DNA from: Fodinibius salipaludis
Lineage (GTDB): Bacteria > Bacteroidota > Rhodothermia > Balneolales > Balneolaceae
NCBI RefSeq assembly: GCF_002287075.1
Contig: NZ_NSKE01000008.1
Coordinates: 62,001-126,000, forward strand
Direction: 5' to 3'
DNA length: 64,000 nt
Part shown: one piece after another, positions 9,411 through 18,061 of the stretch
Position numbering within the stretch: the stretch's first letter is position 1
Layout: the number at the start of each line of letters is the position of its first letter
Made by a program: the position numbers and the translations under genes
Notes under the pieces: generated by a model
Seen by the model: only the letters and a program-made list of their open reading frames with translations
Databases searched by the model: none
Told to the model about the DNA's origin: nothing

Positions 9411-10193
9411 TTAAATTTCTGATCGAATTTCCCACAGATCGGGAAAGATGCGTTGGTGCAAAGTTTTGCGCAAATATTCCACACCGCTTGACCCGCCGGT
9501 GCCCGTCTTATTACCGATGGTACGTTCCACCATTTTTACATGGCGATAGCGCCATTCCTGCATTCCCTCATCAAAATCCACAAACAACTCGCAGAGCATA
9601 GCCGTTTCCTGATCGTTTTGCATGATATCAAGTAAAATTTCTTGGTTTTTCTCTGAAGGATCGTAGAGCAGTCCATTCTTATGTTTACGCTTTGGCATTT
9701 CGGCGTCGTATCCTTTGTTCTGAAGATACTCACAAAAACATTCCCAGAGGGTAGGTTCTGCCATACGCTCTTTCATTCGATCCACGTATTGGGGCTGGTG
9801 TTCGTGGACTTTGAGTATATGCTCGGATCGATGTCCGCATATAATTTCCACCTCGCGAAACTGCACCGATTGGAATCCGCTGGCCTCATCCAAAAAACCA
9901 CGGAAGCTCTCAAATTCCAGCGGAGTCATCGTTTCCAAGATGTCAATTTGGGCAACCATCGTTTTTAAAACGGTTAGAATACGTTTCATCGTTTTAATGG
10001 CCGCCCAGGTTTTGCCTGTTTTTAGATCATCACGAAGCTTCTCCATCTCGTGCAGAATCTGTTTAAACCACAGTTCGTAGGTTTGATGAATGATGATAAA
10101 TAGCATTTCATCATGTTCTTCCGGATCAGACTGCAGCTGTTGCAATTCCAGGAGTTCGTCGATTTTGAGATAGTTGCTATAGGTAAGTTTCAT
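9411..10193 (-). CDS. kynA: Tryptophan 2,3-dioxygenase
   Basis: A 260-residue heme dioxygenase that opens the tryptophan indole ring to N-formylkynurenine. It begins 'LTYSNYLKIDELLELQ', with the substrate/heme region 'EHDEMLFIIIHQTYELWFKQ' at about residues 23-42, 'FRGFLDEASGFQSVQFRE' near 98, and heme-ligand histidine candidate in 'WRYRHVKMVERTIG' near 225, followed by 'GTGGSSGVEYLR'. All are TDO hallmarks. It forms a two-gene unit with kynU. No formamidase gene is present in the window, so that step must be encoded elsewhere or be spontaneous. Confidence 0.96.
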   Translation of the reverse strand: MKLTYSNYLKIDELLELQQLQSDPEEHDEMLFIIIHQTYELWFKQILHEMEKLRDDLKTGKTWAAIKTMKRILTVLKTMVAQIDILETMTPLEFESFRGFLDEASGFQSVQFREVEIICGHRSEHILKVHEHQPQYVDRMKERMAEPTLWECFCEYLQNKGYDAEMPKRKHKNGLLYDPSEKNQEILLDIMQNDQETAMLCELFVDFDEGMQEWRYRHVKMVERTIGNKTGTGGSSGVEYLRKTLHQRIFPDLWEIRSEI

Positions 10194-10332
10194 CCCGAAT
10201 AAGTATTTTTATACATTTACACAGCAGCTAATAATAGGTAGAATTTGTGATAGTCTCTATCTTGAATCACAGTTGTTTTATGGAGTTAAAATTGCTTAGA
10301 TTTGGCGCGGAATTAATAAAAGAAAGGTATTC

Positions 10333-11187
10333 ATGAGTATTTTAATTGCTGATAGTGGCGCTACAAAAACAGAATGGTGTTTAGTTGCTGAAAATGAAAC
10401 TCAGACCCATTTTACAGAGGGACTTAATCCCTATTATCACACTACCGATAGTATTACAAAAGTTATACGTCAAGATCTATTGCCAGAAATTGAAGAACAA
10501 ATTGACGAGGTATTCTTTTATGGGGCAGGGTGCGACAGCGATGAAAAAGATCAAGAGGTAAGAGAAGCGCTCGATGCCTGTTTTACGGATTCGGATAATT
10601 ATGTGTATCACGATTTGTTAGGGGCCGCTCGCGCATGCTTTTGGAATGAATCCGGTATTGCCTGTATCCTTGGGACCGGTTCCAACTCTTGTCTTTATGA
10701 CGGTGAGAAAATTGTTGAACACATTCCCTCTTTGGCCTTTATTTTGGGTGATGAGGGGAGTGCCGGTTATTTCGGTAAGAAGCTGATTAATAAATATTTT
10801 CGTTTTGAAATCCCCGATGACCTAAAGAAAGATCTCGAAGAAAATTATAATATGTCGCTCGATCATATTACAAAAGGATTGTATGACGGTGATCAAAAAA
10901 GTCGCTTCGTTGCTTCTTATGGTTCATTTTTAGGTAATCACAGTGATCATCCGTTTGTTCAAAAAATGTTACGAGAGGGTTTTGAAAGTTTTATTACGCG
11001 CATTGTTATGAATTACAGCAACGCTCAAGATTACGAAGTGCGTTTTATTGGATCGGTTGCTTTTGCGTACCAAGATTTAATTACAGGGATACTGCAGGAG
11101 CATAATTTAAAACCAGGTATCTTTGTTAAGAATCCGATGGAACGACTTGTAACCTTTCATACAGACTCAGCCTTGCAAAAATCGTGA
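10333..11187 (+). CDS. BadF/BadG/BcrA/BcrD-type ATPase, probable N-acetylglucosamine-kinase-like sugar kinase
   Basis: A 284-residue actin-fold kinase. The phosphate-1 motif 'LIADSGATKTEWCLV' is at the N-terminus, and phosphate-2 is 'CILGTGSNSCLYDG' near residue 117. 'FILGDEGSAGYFGKKLI' follows near 138. This is the compact form common in Bacteroidota-like genomes, close to N-acetylglucosamine kinases that recycle amino sugars. The exact substrate is not determinable here. Its stop overlaps the GTG start of tatD, so the two genes are probably coupled. It is divergent from kynA across 139 bp. Confidence 0.8.
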   Translation: MSILIADSGATKTEWCLVAENETQTHFTEGLNPYYHTTDSITKVIRQDLLPEIEEQIDEVFFYGAGCDSDEKDQEVREALDACFTDSDNYVYHDLLGAARACFWNESGIACILGTGSNSCLYDGEKIVEHIPSLAFILGDEGSAGYFGKKLINKYFRFEIPDDLKKDLEENYNMSLDHITKGLYDGDQKSRFVASYGSFLGNHSDHPFVQKMLREGFESFITRIVMNYSNAQDYEVRFIGSVAFAYQDLITGILQEHNLKPGIFVKNPMERLVTFHTDSALQKS

Positions 11188-11945
11188 TTGATACTCATTG
11201 TCACCTGTATCTCGACCAATTTAACGATGATCTTGAAGCCGTTTTAGATCGGGCAGCCGAAACAGGAGTTTCGCATATTTTTCTGCCGGCCATCGATCTG
11301 GACTCCCTTCCTAAAATGGATCAGTTTTCCCATCCGGAGATCAGCTTCCATAAGATGGCGGGCATTCATCCAACCAGTATCAATGAAGGCAAAGGGACGG
11401 ATGAAGAGACGTTGATGGAGCTTTGCAGCCGGGATGATTTTGTGGCGGTGGGCGAAACCGGACTTGATTACTACTGGAGCACCGATTACAAACAAGAACA
11501 GGAAGAGAGCTTGCGGATACATTGCAAGGTGGCTAAAGCTGTACAGAAACCGATTGTGCTTCATAATCGTGACAGTACCGCTGATCTCCTTGATATAATT
11601 GAAGATGAGCAGGATGGCAGTTTAAATGGTATATGGCATTCGTTTACCGGTAACGTTGAGGAAGGAAAGCGGGCACTGGATTTGGGCTTGGAACTCGGTA
11701 TCGGCGGCATCTTTACCTTCCGCAATGCCAATGTTGATCAGGCGGTAGCCCGGCTCCCCATCGAGCACATGATGATTGAAACCGACGCCCCCTATTTGGC
11801 ACCGCATCCCAAGCGCGGTAAACGCAACGAACCGGCTTTCGTGAAACATACCGCCGAGCGGTTGGCTGCAGTGATGGATATATCACTCGAAGAAGTGGAA
11901 TCTGTTACCGATGAAAATGCGCTACAGTTTTTTGGGGTCAATTAA
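11184..11945 (+). CDS. tatD: TatD family metal-dependent hydrolase (DNase)
   Basis: A 253-residue TIM-barrel hydrolase with the TatD metal ligands: 'DTHCHL' (HxH) at residues 3-8, 'AVGETGLDYYW' (Glu) near 93, 'VLHNRDS' (His) near 129, 'WHSFTGN' (His) near 153 and 'IETDAPYLAPHP' (Asp) near 203. Members act as 3'-5' exonucleases or D-aminoacyl-tRNA deacylase-like hydrolases. Start is a GTG overlapping the upstream TGA. The 3' end overlaps the convergent pdxB by eight bases, leaving no room for a separate terminator. Confidence 0.93.
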   Translation: MIDTHCHLYLDQFNDDLEAVLDRAAETGVSHIFLPAIDLDSLPKMDQFSHPEISFHKMAGIHPTSINEGKGTDEETLMELCSRDDFVAVGETGLDYYWSTDYKQEQEESLRIHCKVAKAVQKPIVLHNRDSTADLLDIIEDEQDGSLNGIWHSFTGNVEEGKRALDLGLELGIGGIFTFRNANVDQAVARLPIEHMMIETDAPYLAPHPKRGKRNEPAFVKHTAERLAAVMDISLEEVESVTDENALQFFGVN

Positions 11946-13065
11946 TTGCTGGAAATCCCAAAGGGTTAAGTACCGAAAAGCGTTTAAAATAAGCGGCAGG
12001 AAGGTTGATATGTGTAAACTGTTGCCGTAGCGGAAACTCTGCGCGTAGTTTGTTAAAAAGCTCTCCGCGGTTTTCCGGGTTCTCCCTAATAATTGTTTCT
12101 AACTGGTTTTCATATTTATTGATGGGATGCAGTGCTGCCAATAGGGATGAAAGTGAATCAAATTGGGAAAGGTCTTTAGCAAAAGTGACTTTTTCATTTT
12201 CATGGGTATTGACAGGAAGATCTAATTCAAAGAAATTGATCAGCTTATCTGCAACAAATTTAGAGGCATTTTCTTTGGCCTGTACCGAGTACCCGGCAAT
12301 ATGCGGTGTTTTTAGGAAAGCAGCTCCGGCACTATCGAGATGGATTTCCGGCTCATTCTCCCAGGTGTCAATAATAGCATCTCTAACTGTTCCCTTTTTC
12401 ATGGCGGCAAGCAAGGCTTTTTCCTCCACTACCCCTCCGCGTGCTGAATTTATAACCAAATGAAAAGTATTGCCTGATAGCTTTTGGTCATCCAACCAGT
12501 GAAAGGTCGGAAATTTGCTGTTGCGATTGAGCGGAGTATGAAAGGTCAAAATATCGCAATCCAATACGTTTTCCAGCGAAGACGAGGTAAAATCGGACTC
12601 ACGTTCTTCTCGCGGAGGATCGTATGCTACCGTTTCCAATCCTAATTTGTTCAGAATTGCTACAACTTTTTTGCCTACATGTCCTACCCCTACAACACCC
12701 GCCGTAAGATCAGATAATTGCTTTGATCTTGTTTCCGACCAAAGTAGCAGTGCTGTTGCAATGTATTCAGCTACCGAACGGGCATTGCAGCCGGCAGCGT
12801 TGGCAAGCCGGACATTGTGTTTGCCAAGATAATCAGTATCAAGGTGGTCGGTGCCTGAGGAGCCCGTTCCAATAAATTGCAGCTGCGATGGAATATTCGG
12901 CAGGGTCTGTTTGTTTATGGGGATAACGGTGCGAATGAGCATAGCTTGTGCCTGGTCAACCTCGGCCGGTAACCCACGGGCGGGATCAAAAAGTTGTAAA
13001 TTTATGCTTTCCGGTAGATAAGCCTCTATATTATACAGATATTTGTCGGCTAAAACGTTGATCAT
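11938..13065 (-). CDS. pdxB: 4-phosphoerythronate dehydrogenase
   Basis: A 375-residue D-2-hydroxyacid dehydrogenase. The N-terminus 'INVLADKYLYNIEAYLPE' and 'FIGTGSSGTDHLD' followed by 'NAAGCNARSVAEYI' match PdxB rather than SerA. The NAD fold is 'VGVVGVGHVGKKV' near residue 124. Catalytic candidates are the Arg in 'INSARGGVVEEKALL', the Glu in 'WENEPEI' and the His in 'TPHIAGYS'. The C-terminal extension of about 110 residues fits the PdxB dimerisation domain. It makes an intermediate of the DXP-independent pyridoxal phosphate route. ATG at 13065 is preferred to TTG at 13068. Confidence 0.88.
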   Translation of the reverse strand: MINVLADKYLYNIEAYLPESINLQLFDPARGLPAEVDQAQAMLIRTVIPINKQTLPNIPSQLQFIGTGSSGTDHLDTDYLGKHNVRLANAAGCNARSVAEYIATALLLWSETRSKQLSDLTAGVVGVGHVGKKVVAILNKLGLETVAYDPPREERESDFTSSSLENVLDCDILTFHTPLNRNSKFPTFHWLDDQKLSGNTFHLVINSARGGVVEEKALLAAMKKGTVRDAIIDTWENEPEIHLDSAGAAFLKTPHIAGYSVQAKENASKFVADKLINFFELDLPVNTHENEKVTFAKDLSQFDSLSSLLAALHPINKYENQLETIIRENPENRGELFNKLRAEFPLRQQFTHINLPAAYFKRFSVLNPLGFPAIN

Positions 13066-13134
13066 CAAATTAACAGCAAAAGATTTTTGTAAAAGTAGCA
13101 GTTTAGAAATTTAATTAAATAAAGGCATCATTTT

Positions 13135-14481
13135 ATGACATCCAAAGGGTATAATACAGTTTCACTGATTAGAAAAAAGCGAGACGGCAAAGAACTCAAT
13201 AGAGATGAGATTGCATATCTGATTGATGAGTACACTAAGGATGAGGTGCCGGATTACCAGATGAGTGCATTTTTGATGGCGTCGTATTTAAATGGACTCA
13301 ATGAGGATGAGGCGGCTTCGCTCACTCATTCCATGCTGCATTCGGGTCGCGTGCTTGATCTCAGTGATATCCCCGGTAAAAAAGTAGATAAGCATTCCAC
13401 GGGCGGGGTGGGAGATAAGCTCTCCCTGATATTGGCGCCTATTGTTGCCAGTTATGATGTGCCGGTACCGATGATTTCCGGTCGCGGATTGGGACACACA
13501 GGCGGTACGCTCGATAAGATGGAGTCCATACCCGGTTTCAACGTGGATATGACGCTGGATCGGTATCAAGATATTTTAGCGAAGTGTCGGATGGTGATGG
13601 CGGGACAGACCGAGGAAGTGGCTCCGGCTGATAAGCGTTTGTATGCTCTGCGCGATGTTACGGCGACGGTAGAATCCATTCCGCTGATTGCTGGAAGTAT
13701 TATGAGTAAAAAACTGGCCGAGGGTATTGATGCCTTGGTATTGGATGTGAAGTTTGGATCAGGTGCCTTTATGAAAACGCGAGAAGACGCGCAGAAATTG
13801 GCAGAAACGCTGGTCGCAATTGGCGAAGATTTTGGAAAAGAAACCGTGGCTTATCTGACAAATATGAATCAGCCGCTGGGATACAAAGTGGGGAACTGGC
13901 TTGAAATTGAGGAATCGATGGAGGGCTTGCAAGGAGACGGTCCCGATGACGTGATGGAGGTTACGCATATGCTGGCCGGAACCATGATTATGCTGGGCGG
14001 AAAGGCCGATTCTGTCGGAGAAGGTATTGCAATGAGTCACAAAGCCGTGGAAAACGGTCAGGCGTTTGAAAAATGGCTGGAACTCACCGAAGAGCAGGGC
14101 GGAGATACAAGTGTCTTAAAAGATTTTTCTGCTTATGATCATGCGGAGTACTCTTTTGCTTTTAAGGCGCCCCGATCAGGTTATATAACTGAAATAGATG
14201 CCTACAGCATTGGGATGGCATCATTGGAGCTGGGGGCCGGACGTAAGAGAAAAGATGATATTATTGATCCGGCGGCGGGAATTGAGCTACATCATAAAAT
14301 TGGATCGAAAGTAGAAAAAGGTCAATCCTTGGTTACAGGCTACATGAATAATGAGAACTTTGTTGAGGCCTCGAAGAATTATTTGAAAGATGCTTTTACA
14401 ATCAAGGATGCAGAACCTGAAAGTACTGATATGATTACACATCGCGTAGATCGTGAGGGCATTCATCCCATCGGAGATTAA
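13135..14481 (+). CDS. Thymidine / pyrimidine-nucleoside phosphorylase
   Basis: A 448-residue enzyme that phosphorolyses pyrimidine nucleosides to base plus (deoxy)ribose-1-phosphate. The family signature 'SGRGLGHTGGTLDKMESI' is at about residues 109-126, the phosphate/substrate motif 'KHSTGGVGDKLSLILAP' near 86-102, and 'VLDVKFGSGAFMKT' near 200. The C-terminal lobe contains the expected 'AGRKRKDDIIDPAAGI' segment. Length and architecture fit DeoA or Pdp; the two cannot be separated with confidence. No deoxyribose-phosphate aldolase or cytidine deaminase lies alongside. Confidence 0.94.
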   Translation: MTSKGYNTVSLIRKKRDGKELNRDEIAYLIDEYTKDEVPDYQMSAFLMASYLNGLNEDEAASLTHSMLHSGRVLDLSDIPGKKVDKHSTGGVGDKLSLILAPIVASYDVPVPMISGRGLGHTGGTLDKMESIPGFNVDMTLDRYQDILAKCRMVMAGQTEEVAPADKRLYALRDVTATVESIPLIAGSIMSKKLAEGIDALVLDVKFGSGAFMKTREDAQKLAETLVAIGEDFGKETVAYLTNMNQPLGYKVGNWLEIEESMEGLQGDGPDDVMEVTHMLAGTMIMLGGKADSVGEGIAMSHKAVENGQAFEKWLELTEEQGGDTSVLKDFSAYDHAEYSFAFKAPRSGYITEIDAYSIGMASLELGAGRKRKDDIIDPAAGIELHHKIGSKVEKGQSLVTGYMNNENFVEASKNYLKDAFTIKDAEPESTDMITHRVDREGIHPIGD

Positions 14482-14486
14482 TGTGG

Positions 14487-14826
14487 TTAGCCTCCGGGCG
14501 TAGCACCACCTCTCATCAGGTAAATACCCAGCGCTACCAATACCAGTGCTAAGGCAACTTTTAGTCTTTTTACTTGAATGCGCTGGGCAATATACCAGCC
14601 CGCTGCTGTTCAAACTAATAGTGGAACTACTAAAATTCCGGCTAACGTCCAGTCTACGGCTCCCTGCAGGGCATAACCCACGGTAGCCATTCCGGAAATG
14701 AAAATGGATTGTACTGGAGCTAAGGCAACCAAGAGTAGCATGGGCGCTCCTAAAACGATTAGCAACGGAACAGCTAATACAGGCCCCAGTAATCCGCCGG
14801 GTAACCCTGACCAACTTATAGGTAAG
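14487..14826 (-). pseudogene. Broken TauE/SafE (DUF81) permease, C-terminal remnant with in-frame stop
   Basis: Translated leftwards from about 14826, the frame reads a typical C-terminal third of a sulfite exporter TauE/SafE family permease: 'GLPGGLLGPVLAVPLL', 'GAVDWTLAGILVVPLLV', then a TGA, then 'TAAGWYIAQRI' and 'ALALVLVALGIYLMRGG', ending in TAA at 14487. In relatives the position of the TGA is normally a glycine ('VGTAAG'-like), so one G-to-T change explains it. The N-terminal two thirds are absent and no start codon is visible. It lies tail-to-tail with the phosphorylase gene, with five bases between the two stop codons. Confidence 0.7.
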
Positions 14827-15029
14827 CCAGATGTAACTATTTTATAACTATACTATCTTATAAAAAAATATACGAGGAGAGTGGGGTGAACTGGATTTTT
14901 AAAATTTTTATAACATTTCTCTATCCTTTACGTAAGTTTACTCTGATACATTATTAGATAATATCAGGTATATTATAATATTGATATAATAGTAGGGCAG
15001 GGCAAAGTCTAACAAAAACCAATAATACT

Positions 15030-15818
15030 ATGTTTAAAAGATTCGTTCGTGCAATTAAGTCGCTATTCGGTGGATTCGTGAGTTCAATGGAAGATCCAAA
15101 ACTTATTTTGGAACAGAATATCCGGGATCTCAATGATCAGATTCCCCAGATGAATGAAAATATCGCTACGGTAAAGGCGAATAAGATTATGCTCCAGAAA
15201 GAGGTGAATAAGCTGGAGAAAAAGATTGATGATCTTACGGCGAAAATAAAATCAGCCATTCAGGCTGATCGTGATGATATCGCCGAAGGATATGCTATGC
15301 AGCTTGAGAAGGCCAAAGAGAATTTAGAGACTTCAAAAGAGCAGCTGAAATTTGCTGAACAGGCTTATGAAAAGGCATTGAAAGTGAAGAAGGCCTTTAT
15401 GCGTGAGAAGGACCGCAAGATCCAAGAGGCCAAAGAGGCCATGCGTGCCAGTGAAAGAGCAGAATGGCAGGGCAGAATTGCCGATGCGTTGGAACAGTTT
15501 GAAACAGGGGGAATGGATCAAACCCATGATGAGATGGTTAACCGACTCAATGAACAGACTGCTAAGAACGAAGCTCGCATGGAGCTGGCGTTAGACAGTA
15601 TCGATACTGAAACGATGGAAATTGAAGCCAATGCGGAGAAGCTACGTGCTCATGAGTTGGTAGAGCAATTTAAGTCTGAAATGGGCAAAACAACATCATC
15701 AGAAAAAGAAAAGAGTGTAGGCTCATCTGACGGTGAAGAAGAAATTGAAATTGATGAGCAGACATCTGAGAAACAACAGGATAAAACGATTGGCAATAAG
15801 GAACGATCTCAATCCTAA
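15030..15818 (+). CDS. pspA: PspA/IM30 (ESCRT-III-like) membrane-stress protein
   Basis: A 262-residue mostly helical protein starting 'MFKRFVRAIKSLFGGFVSSMEDPKLILEQNIRDL', the amphipathic helix and helix 1 of PspA/Vipp1; long coiled coils follow to about residue 210. The last 50 residues are acidic and low complexity, an extension absent from E. coli PspA. PspA-family proteins polymerise on damaged inner membrane. Two further coiled-coil genes follow (17 and 0 bp gaps), suggesting a three-gene operon. No sigma-54 promoter pattern was found in the 200-bp AT-rich upstream gap. That gap has several TATAAT-like hexamers near 14980. Confidence 0.9.
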   Translation: MFKRFVRAIKSLFGGFVSSMEDPKLILEQNIRDLNDQIPQMNENIATVKANKIMLQKEVNKLEKKIDDLTAKIKSAIQADRDDIAEGYAMQLEKAKENLETSKEQLKFAEQAYEKALKVKKAFMREKDRKIQEAKEAMRASERAEWQGRIADALEQFETGGMDQTHDEMVNRLNEQTAKNEARMELALDSIDTETMEIEANAEKLRAHELVEQFKSEMGKTTSSEKEKSVGSSDGEEEIEIDEQTSEKQQDKTIGNKERSQS

Positions 15819-15834
15819 TAAATGGTTTTGAGCC

Positions 15835-16290
15835 ATGGATGACGACAGCAGAAGTGAGCGGGAACGTCTCAAAGAAGAATACAAGGCGCACTATCGTAAG
15901 GTGCGCGAAATAAAAGAACGCGTATCACGAGCCAAACGTACACAAAATATTGCCAGTGCGCTCAAAAGCATGGATAAAACCGAGATGCTGAACTCTTTTG
16001 ATGACTTTCTTTATTCGGTGAAGCATAAGCTGGCCTCGGTCGAAGCCCGGCTTGACTTGGCCATGGATAGCCTTGCAGAGGAACATGAGGATAATGTCAG
16101 TGAACAAGAGCTGGATGAGGAGATGAGGAAATCCAAAGCGAAAGACACCTTGCGGCAAGTGAAGTTGGAAATGGGGCTCCTGTATAACGAGATCGAAGAA
16201 CAGGCAAATAATATCAAGGTAAATAAAACAATTGGCAGGGATTCAACAGCACTATCTGACAGGTCTGACAATGAACTTAAAGAGGAGTAA
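15835..16290 (+). CDS. Small charged coiled-coil protein, PspA partner candidate
   Basis: A 151-residue hydrophilic protein with no membrane segment or signal. Residues 1-35 are strongly basic/acidic coil ('SERERLKEEYKAHYRKVREI'), 45-85 contain 'MLNSFDDFLYSVKHKL' then 'EARLDLAMDSL', and the tail is acidic. I do not recognise a named family. It starts 17 bp after pspA and stops immediately before the next gene, so all three are probably co-expressed. Its helical, charged nature suggests binding to PspA or the membrane protein that follows; this is inference from context only. Confidence 0.8.
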   Translation: MDDDSRSERERLKEEYKAHYRKVREIKERVSRAKRTQNIASALKSMDKTEMLNSFDDFLYSVKHKLASVEARLDLAMDSLAEEHEDNVSEQELDEEMRKSKAKDTLRQVKLEMGLLYNEIEEQANNIKVNKTIGRDSTALSDRSDNELKEE

Positions 16291-16296
16291 GTGATT

Positions 16297-17193
16297 ATGA
16301 GTGATGATAACTCCATAAATTTTACACGCGAAGCATTTTTGCATCCCATTAATTTAGGGGTGCTGTTGGTTGCAGCTATTTCTGCTTTTGCAATGAGTGG
16401 CATGGGGCTGATATCAAGCCTGATTCTTACCATGACATTCGCTGTTGAACTTATGTACCTGGGGATTGTCCCGCGACTGCCCCGATTCCGGAAAGATGTA
16501 AAGTTAAAAAAGGTACGGGAACAAAATCCTGCCGCAAAGGAGAAATCAACATTCCAGGAGCTGGATAAAAAAAGTCAGAAACGATTTTTAGTGTTAAAGC
16601 ACCTTGCCAAACTAATAAAGGAGAATTTTGATAAGCTGCCGTACAGTTCTCAGGGATTGTTGGAAAATATCCGTGATAAGATTAAAGAACTTCTGTCCAA
16701 TTACCTTACCTTGTTGGATCTCCATAAGCGTTATCGTTTATATATGGATACCTCGGTGGAAGAAAGTTTAAAGCGAGAGGTTCAAAAAGAAGAACGTGAG
16801 ATACAAAATATGGAATCGGAGCAGTTGAAGAGAACAACAGCACGGCGCGTCGGGATTTTGAAAAAACGTCTCAAAAAATTTGAGGTGGCCAAAGAAAAGT
16901 ACTTGATCTGTGAGACGCATCTTGAAACCATAGAGGATGCTATCCGATATATTTATGAGCAATCTATGACGATGAGTAATCCCGAAGAAATTGGATTCCA
17001 GCTCGATAATCTACTTGAAGAGGTTGAGGAAACATCACAGCTTATTGATGATTTAGATAAGGATATTTTACCTTATAGTTCGGATCTTGACGATATTGAT
17101 TTGGATTCTGATTTTTTAGAAAATGAAGATGAACTAAAACAGAAAAAAGAACTCGATCCTAAAGTTGACACTTCAAATCGAGTTAAAGAATAA
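16297..17193 (+). CDS. Membrane-anchored coiled-coil protein, third gene of the PspA cluster
   Basis: A 298-residue protein. Residues about 17-57 form a hydrophobic hairpin of two helices ('LGVLLVAAISAFAMSGMG' and 'SSLILTMTFAVELMYLGI'), followed by a basic linker ('PRLPRFRKDVKLKK') and about 200 residues of predicted coiled coil, ending in an acidic tail. I do not recognise a family. It abuts the upstream gene (TAA then GTG); I prefer the ATG at 16297 over that GTG at 16291. Layout suggests an inner-membrane receptor that could recruit PspA-type polymers. Function is inferred from neighbours only. Confidence 0.8.
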   Translation: MSDDNSINFTREAFLHPINLGVLLVAAISAFAMSGMGLISSLILTMTFAVELMYLGIVPRLPRFRKDVKLKKVREQNPAAKEKSTFQELDKKSQKRFLVLKHLAKLIKENFDKLPYSSQGLLENIRDKIKELLSNYLTLLDLHKRYRLYMDTSVEESLKREVQKEEREIQNMESEQLKRTTARRVGILKKRLKKFEVAKEKYLICETHLETIEDAIRYIYEQSMTMSNPEEIGFQLDNLLEEVEETSQLIDDLDKDILPYSSDLDDIDLDSDFLENEDELKQKKELDPKVDTSNRVKE

Positions 17194-17200
17194 AGAGTTT

Positions 17201-17977
17201 ATGAGTGAATCGTTCAGTACAATTACGTTGGAAATCGATGATAGCGGCATAGCCATTGTAACTATCAATCGCCCCAAAAAGCTAAATGCTTTAAATGATG
17301 AGGTATTAAATGAGCTTGCTGATGTCTTTAAGGATATTCAAATAGATGAAGAAATAAATGCTGTGATTGTAAAAGGAGCCGGGGATAAAGCATTTGTTGC
17401 TGGAGCTGATATCAAAGAGCTTCGTGAGCTGGATAACCGATCCGGACGAATGGCTTCTCAAAAAGGACAACAGATTTTTCAACTGATCGAGGACACCCGC
17501 AAGCCGGTCATTGCTGCTGTAAACGGATATGCATTAGGCGGTGGTGCGGAGCTGGCCATGGCGTGTCACTTGCGTATAGCTGGTGAAAATGCGGTATTTG
17601 GCTTGCCGGAAGTTGGATTAGGCTTAATCCCAGGATACGGCGGAACACAGCGCTTACCCGCGTTGATCGGAAAAGCTCGAGCTTTGGAAATGATTTTAAC
17701 CGGCAAACAAGTAAAAGCCGAAGAAGCCCAACGGCTTGGGTTAGTTAACAAGGTAAGTGCAGATCCCGTAGAAGCATCAAAAGAACTGTTAAATGATATT
17801 TTAAAAAATGGTCCTATTGCTGTTAGGGATGCTATCAAGGCTGTTTATCATTCTGATAATCGTTCTGGCTACCAAGTAGAAGCGGATCTGTTTGGCGAAC
17901 TTTGTGAAACAGAAGATTGTATGGAAGGAACGTCAGCATTTCTTGAAAAGCGAAAGCCCGAGTTTAAAGGGAAATAA
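17201..17977 (+). CDS. Enoyl-CoA hydratase/isomerase family protein
   Basis: A 258-residue crotonase. Oxyanion-hole segments 'AGADIKEL' (about residue 66) and 'NGYALGGGAELAMACHLRIA' (about 107-126) are present, together with the catalytic glutamate region 'PEVGLGLIPGYGGTQRLP' near 134. These fit a 2-enoyl-CoA hydratase of fatty acid or branched-chain/crotonyl metabolism; the precise acyl-CoA is not clear. ATG at 17201 gives the usual length. A longer frame from 17165 would overlap the upstream gene and adds no conserved sequence. It begins 7 bp after the PspA cluster and could be co-transcribed. Confidence 0.92.
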   Translation: MSESFSTITLEIDDSGIAIVTINRPKKLNALNDEVLNELADVFKDIQIDEEINAVIVKGAGDKAFVAGADIKELRELDNRSGRMASQKGQQIFQLIEDTRKPVIAAVNGYALGGGAELAMACHLRIAGENAVFGLPEVGLGLIPGYGGTQRLPALIGKARALEMILTGKQVKAEEAQRLGLVNKVSADPVEASKELLNDILKNGPIAVRDAIKAVYHSDNRSGYQVEADLFGELCETEDCMEGTSAFLEKRKPEFKGK

Positions 17978-18061
17978 GACTTCGTGAAACTTTGATCTTC
18001 TAAGAGCTGCTTTTGGTATAATTGTTACACGAAGTTGTCCTAAGAAATTAAACTATTATAA

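Noticed and set aside
14287-14814. 175-codon minus-strand frame over the phosphorylase end and TauE remnant
   Set aside because: It is in the wrong frame for the TauE homology and shows no family features; the TauE frame is the one interrupted by TGA.
14827-15029. Search for a sigma-54 promoter before pspA
   Set aside because: No GG-N10-GC element of the TGGCAC...TTGC type was found, although pspA in other bacteria is sigma-54 dependent and rpoN is present.
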